Shown: positions 62,861 through 64,000 of the stretch, piece by piece
How positions within the stretch are numbered: position 1 is the stretch's first letter
Layout of the letters: every line of letters begins with the position of its first letter
Origin: Nostocoides sp.
GTDB lineage: Bacteria; Actinomycetota; Actinomycetes; Actinomycetales; Dermatophilaceae
NCBI GenBank assembly: GCA_016716625.1
Contig: JADJVJ010000001.1
Coordinates: 558,001 to 622,000, forward strand
Length of the DNA stretch: 64,000 nt
Direction: 5' to 3'
Made by a program: the position numbers and the translations under genes
Notes under the pieces: generated by a model
Told to the model about the DNA's origin: nothing
Database searches by the model: none
What the model saw: the letters and a program-made list of their open reading frames with translations, nothing else

Positions 62861-64000
62861 TCAGACCGGGTCGCTGCTCACCCGGGCGGAGGCCGCCTGC
62901 ATGAGCTGGACGTCGAGCCCCTCGCGTCGGATCCGCTGGTCGATGTACAGCAGGGCGTCGACGCCCGAACTGAACGGGACCGAGATGATGATGGTGAGCA
63001 GCGTGGTGACCCCTGCCATGAGCGCGGCGATCGCGAAGAATGCCCCGGTCGGCGAGCTCGGCAAGGCGGCCCCGAAGAGGACTCCGACACCGAAGCCGAC
63101 CACCTGGGTGACCACGCCGACCGCGAGCATGGTGAGGAAGCGGATGCCGATGATCCGCCAGACCGGTCGGCCCGAGGTGAGGCGCCAGGAGCGGGCCATG
63201 GCGGCGGTTGCGGACGTCGACTCCAGCAGGGCGATCGCCGGGGCGAAGGTGAACCGGGTGGAGAACCAGAGGAAGAACATCAGCATCCCGGCGGCGAGGA
63301 GCAGGAACACCAGGACCGCGAAGAAGCCGACATCCGCGGAGTCGGACACGCCGAGGACCGCCCCGATGATGAGGAAGATCATGACGAAGGCGAGGACCGC
63401 CGCGCCGAGGAGGGCGAGCAGGGTGAGGATCAGGGTGCCGACGATCCGCCAGAAGGCGCCCAGGACGGCCTTCCAGGTTTGGCCAGGGGTCACTTTGAGC
63501 CCCTGCACGCCCTGGGCCACGACATACGACATGAGCCCGATGAGGAACACCTGGGCGACGATCGTGCCTAGCCCGGTGACCAGGGCGGGCAGCGCGATCC
63601 CGATGTCGAGAGCCTCCTGGGCGGTCGAGTTGGTGGTCACCTGCTCGAAGATGGCGGGTGCCCCCCACACCGAAAGGGCGGTGAACGGGACCAGGACGAC
63701 GAGGGAGATGAGCGCCGCGAGCCCGAGCGTGGCAGCGGGGTTGCCCCGGATGGCCGCGATGACTCCCGGGTAGATGTCCCCGATGGTCAGCGGGCGCAGC
63801 GCGATGATGCCCGGCCGGAAGTCGGGCCGAGCGAGCATCCCGCCCGGGGCGCCAGGGGCGCCAGGGCCGCCCGGGACCGGGCCGGGTGCGTACTGTGCGG
63901 GCGGGTACGGCGCTGGAGACTGCGGCGGCGGGTAGGGCGCCGGAGACTGCGGCGGCGGGGAGGGCGCCGGAGACTGCGGCGGCGGGGAGGCTGCGGGCTG
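62861..64000 (-). CDS. Multi-helix membrane protein with Pro-rich N-terminus, partial
   Basis: Membrane protein with about six helices, of the kind annotated as glycerophosphoryl diester phosphodiesterase membrane-domain protein; no phosphodiesterase catalytic domain is seen. An ATG at 63838 precedes the conserved part (RPLTIGDIYPGVIAAIRGNP), but the frame is open from there to the window edge and encodes a Pro/Gln/Ala/Tyr-rich cytoplasmic region with PPPQSPAP repeats. The true start therefore lies beyond 64000. First known gene of the minus-strand DUF4129-DUF4350-MoxR-DUF58 run. Confidence 0.85.
   Translation of the reverse strand, partial: QPAASPPPQSPAPSPPPQSPAPYPPPQSPAPYPPAQYAPGPVPGGPGAPGAPGGMLARPDFRPGIIALRPLTIGDIYPGVIAAIRGNPAATLGLAALISLVVLVPFTALSVWGAPAIFEQVTTNSTAQEALDIGIALPALVTGLGTIVAQVFLIGLMSYVVAQGVQGLKVTPGQTWKAVLGAFWRIVGTLILTLLALLGAAVLAFVMIFLIIGAVLGVSDSADVGFFAVLVFLLLAAGMLMFFLWFSTRFTFAPAIALLESTSATAAMARSWRLTSGRPVWRIIGIRFLTMLAVGVVTQVVGFGVGVLFGAALPSSPTGAFFAIAALMAGVTTLLTIIISVPFSSGVDALLYIDQRIRREGLDVQLMQAASARVSSDPV
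63908..63988. repeat. 27-bp tandem repeats encoding a Pro-rich tail
   Basis: Three 27-base units, each encoding on the minus strand (S/Y)PPPQSPAP, followed by a partial fourth unit toward 63890. They differ at a few bases. The repeats lie in the N-terminal cytoplasmic extension of the membrane protein and keep the frame. Confidence 0.85.

Overview
The window is GC-rich (roughly 70 percent) bacterial DNA with dense, often 4-bp-overlapping genes. Gene families (leaderless-looking starts, DUF222/HNH endonuclease, DUF3017 beside folD, monomeric isocitrate dehydrogenase, MoxR-DUF58-DUF4350-DUF4129 locus, sugar ABC importer without its own ATPase) point to an actinobacterium, probably of the Micrococcales (an Intrasporangiaceae-like genome is my guess, not shown). 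No rRNA, tRNA or CRISPR array was seen.

Layout. 1-5.3 kb: housekeeping genes xseA, ispH, rmuC, a Nudix hydrolase and ychF. 5.4-6.4 kb: an accessory two-gene module, a winged-helix plus nucleotidyltransferase (MNT) protein overlapping a HEPN protein, with a palindrome on its predicted leaderless start. 6.5-9.3 kb: a DUF222/HNH endonuclease gene with an SOS-box-like start region, and a Gfo/Idh/MocA oxidoreductase. 9.3-10.6 kb: an intact IS110-family element. 10.6-14.6 kb: a membrane protein, a 1-Cys peroxiredoxin with a structured leader, an acetyltransferase and malQ.

14.6-28.8 kb is the most interesting region. A minus-strand run of eight tightly packed genes encodes a three-subunit molybdenum hydroxylase (form II CoxL type, so probably not a true CO dehydrogenase), a CoxG-like protein, a nitrilase-family amidohydrolase, a PPOX-fold protein, a pterin carbinolamine dehydratase-like protein and a glutamine amidotransferase. 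Next to it lie a uracil/xanthine-type permease and a PucR-type regulator. Divergently from pucR runs a three-gene operon of DUF2877, FdrA and DUF1116 proteins, homologues of the E. coli YlbF-FdrA-YlbE set linked to oxamate carbamoyl transfer in allantoin breakdown. The other allantoin genes are absent, so the whole looks like a PucR-controlled N-heterocycle degradation locus whose substrate is not established.

28.8-36.6 kb: folD, DUF3017, mdh, aquaporin, icd, an S10 carboxypeptidase and exonuclease III. 36.5-46.1 kb: a galactoside-use locus with two divergent arms (GH42 beta-galactosidase, DeoR regulator, galK; and ABC importer plus GH36 alpha-galactosidase) around a 284-bp regulatory region full of inverted repeats. 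46.1-51.3 kb: trpS, a 2'-5' RNA ligase-like gene, manC and an ABC exporter. 51.4-52.8 kb: a second IS110-family element whose transposase is broken by a one-base frameshift. 52.8-56.9 kb: an M20 amidohydrolase and nucleoside-salvage genes cdd, deoA, add. 56.9-64 kb: RDD and SpoIIM-family membrane proteins, then the DUF58-MoxR-DUF4350-DUF4129-membrane protein operon, whose last-listed gene runs off the right edge.

Two window-wide patterns stand out. The octamer GTATGCCG / CGGCATAC occurs about 40 times, far above expectation for this base composition. And about 25 genes have a YANNNT -10-like hexamer ending 6-9 bases before the start codon, which suggests widespread leaderless transcription.
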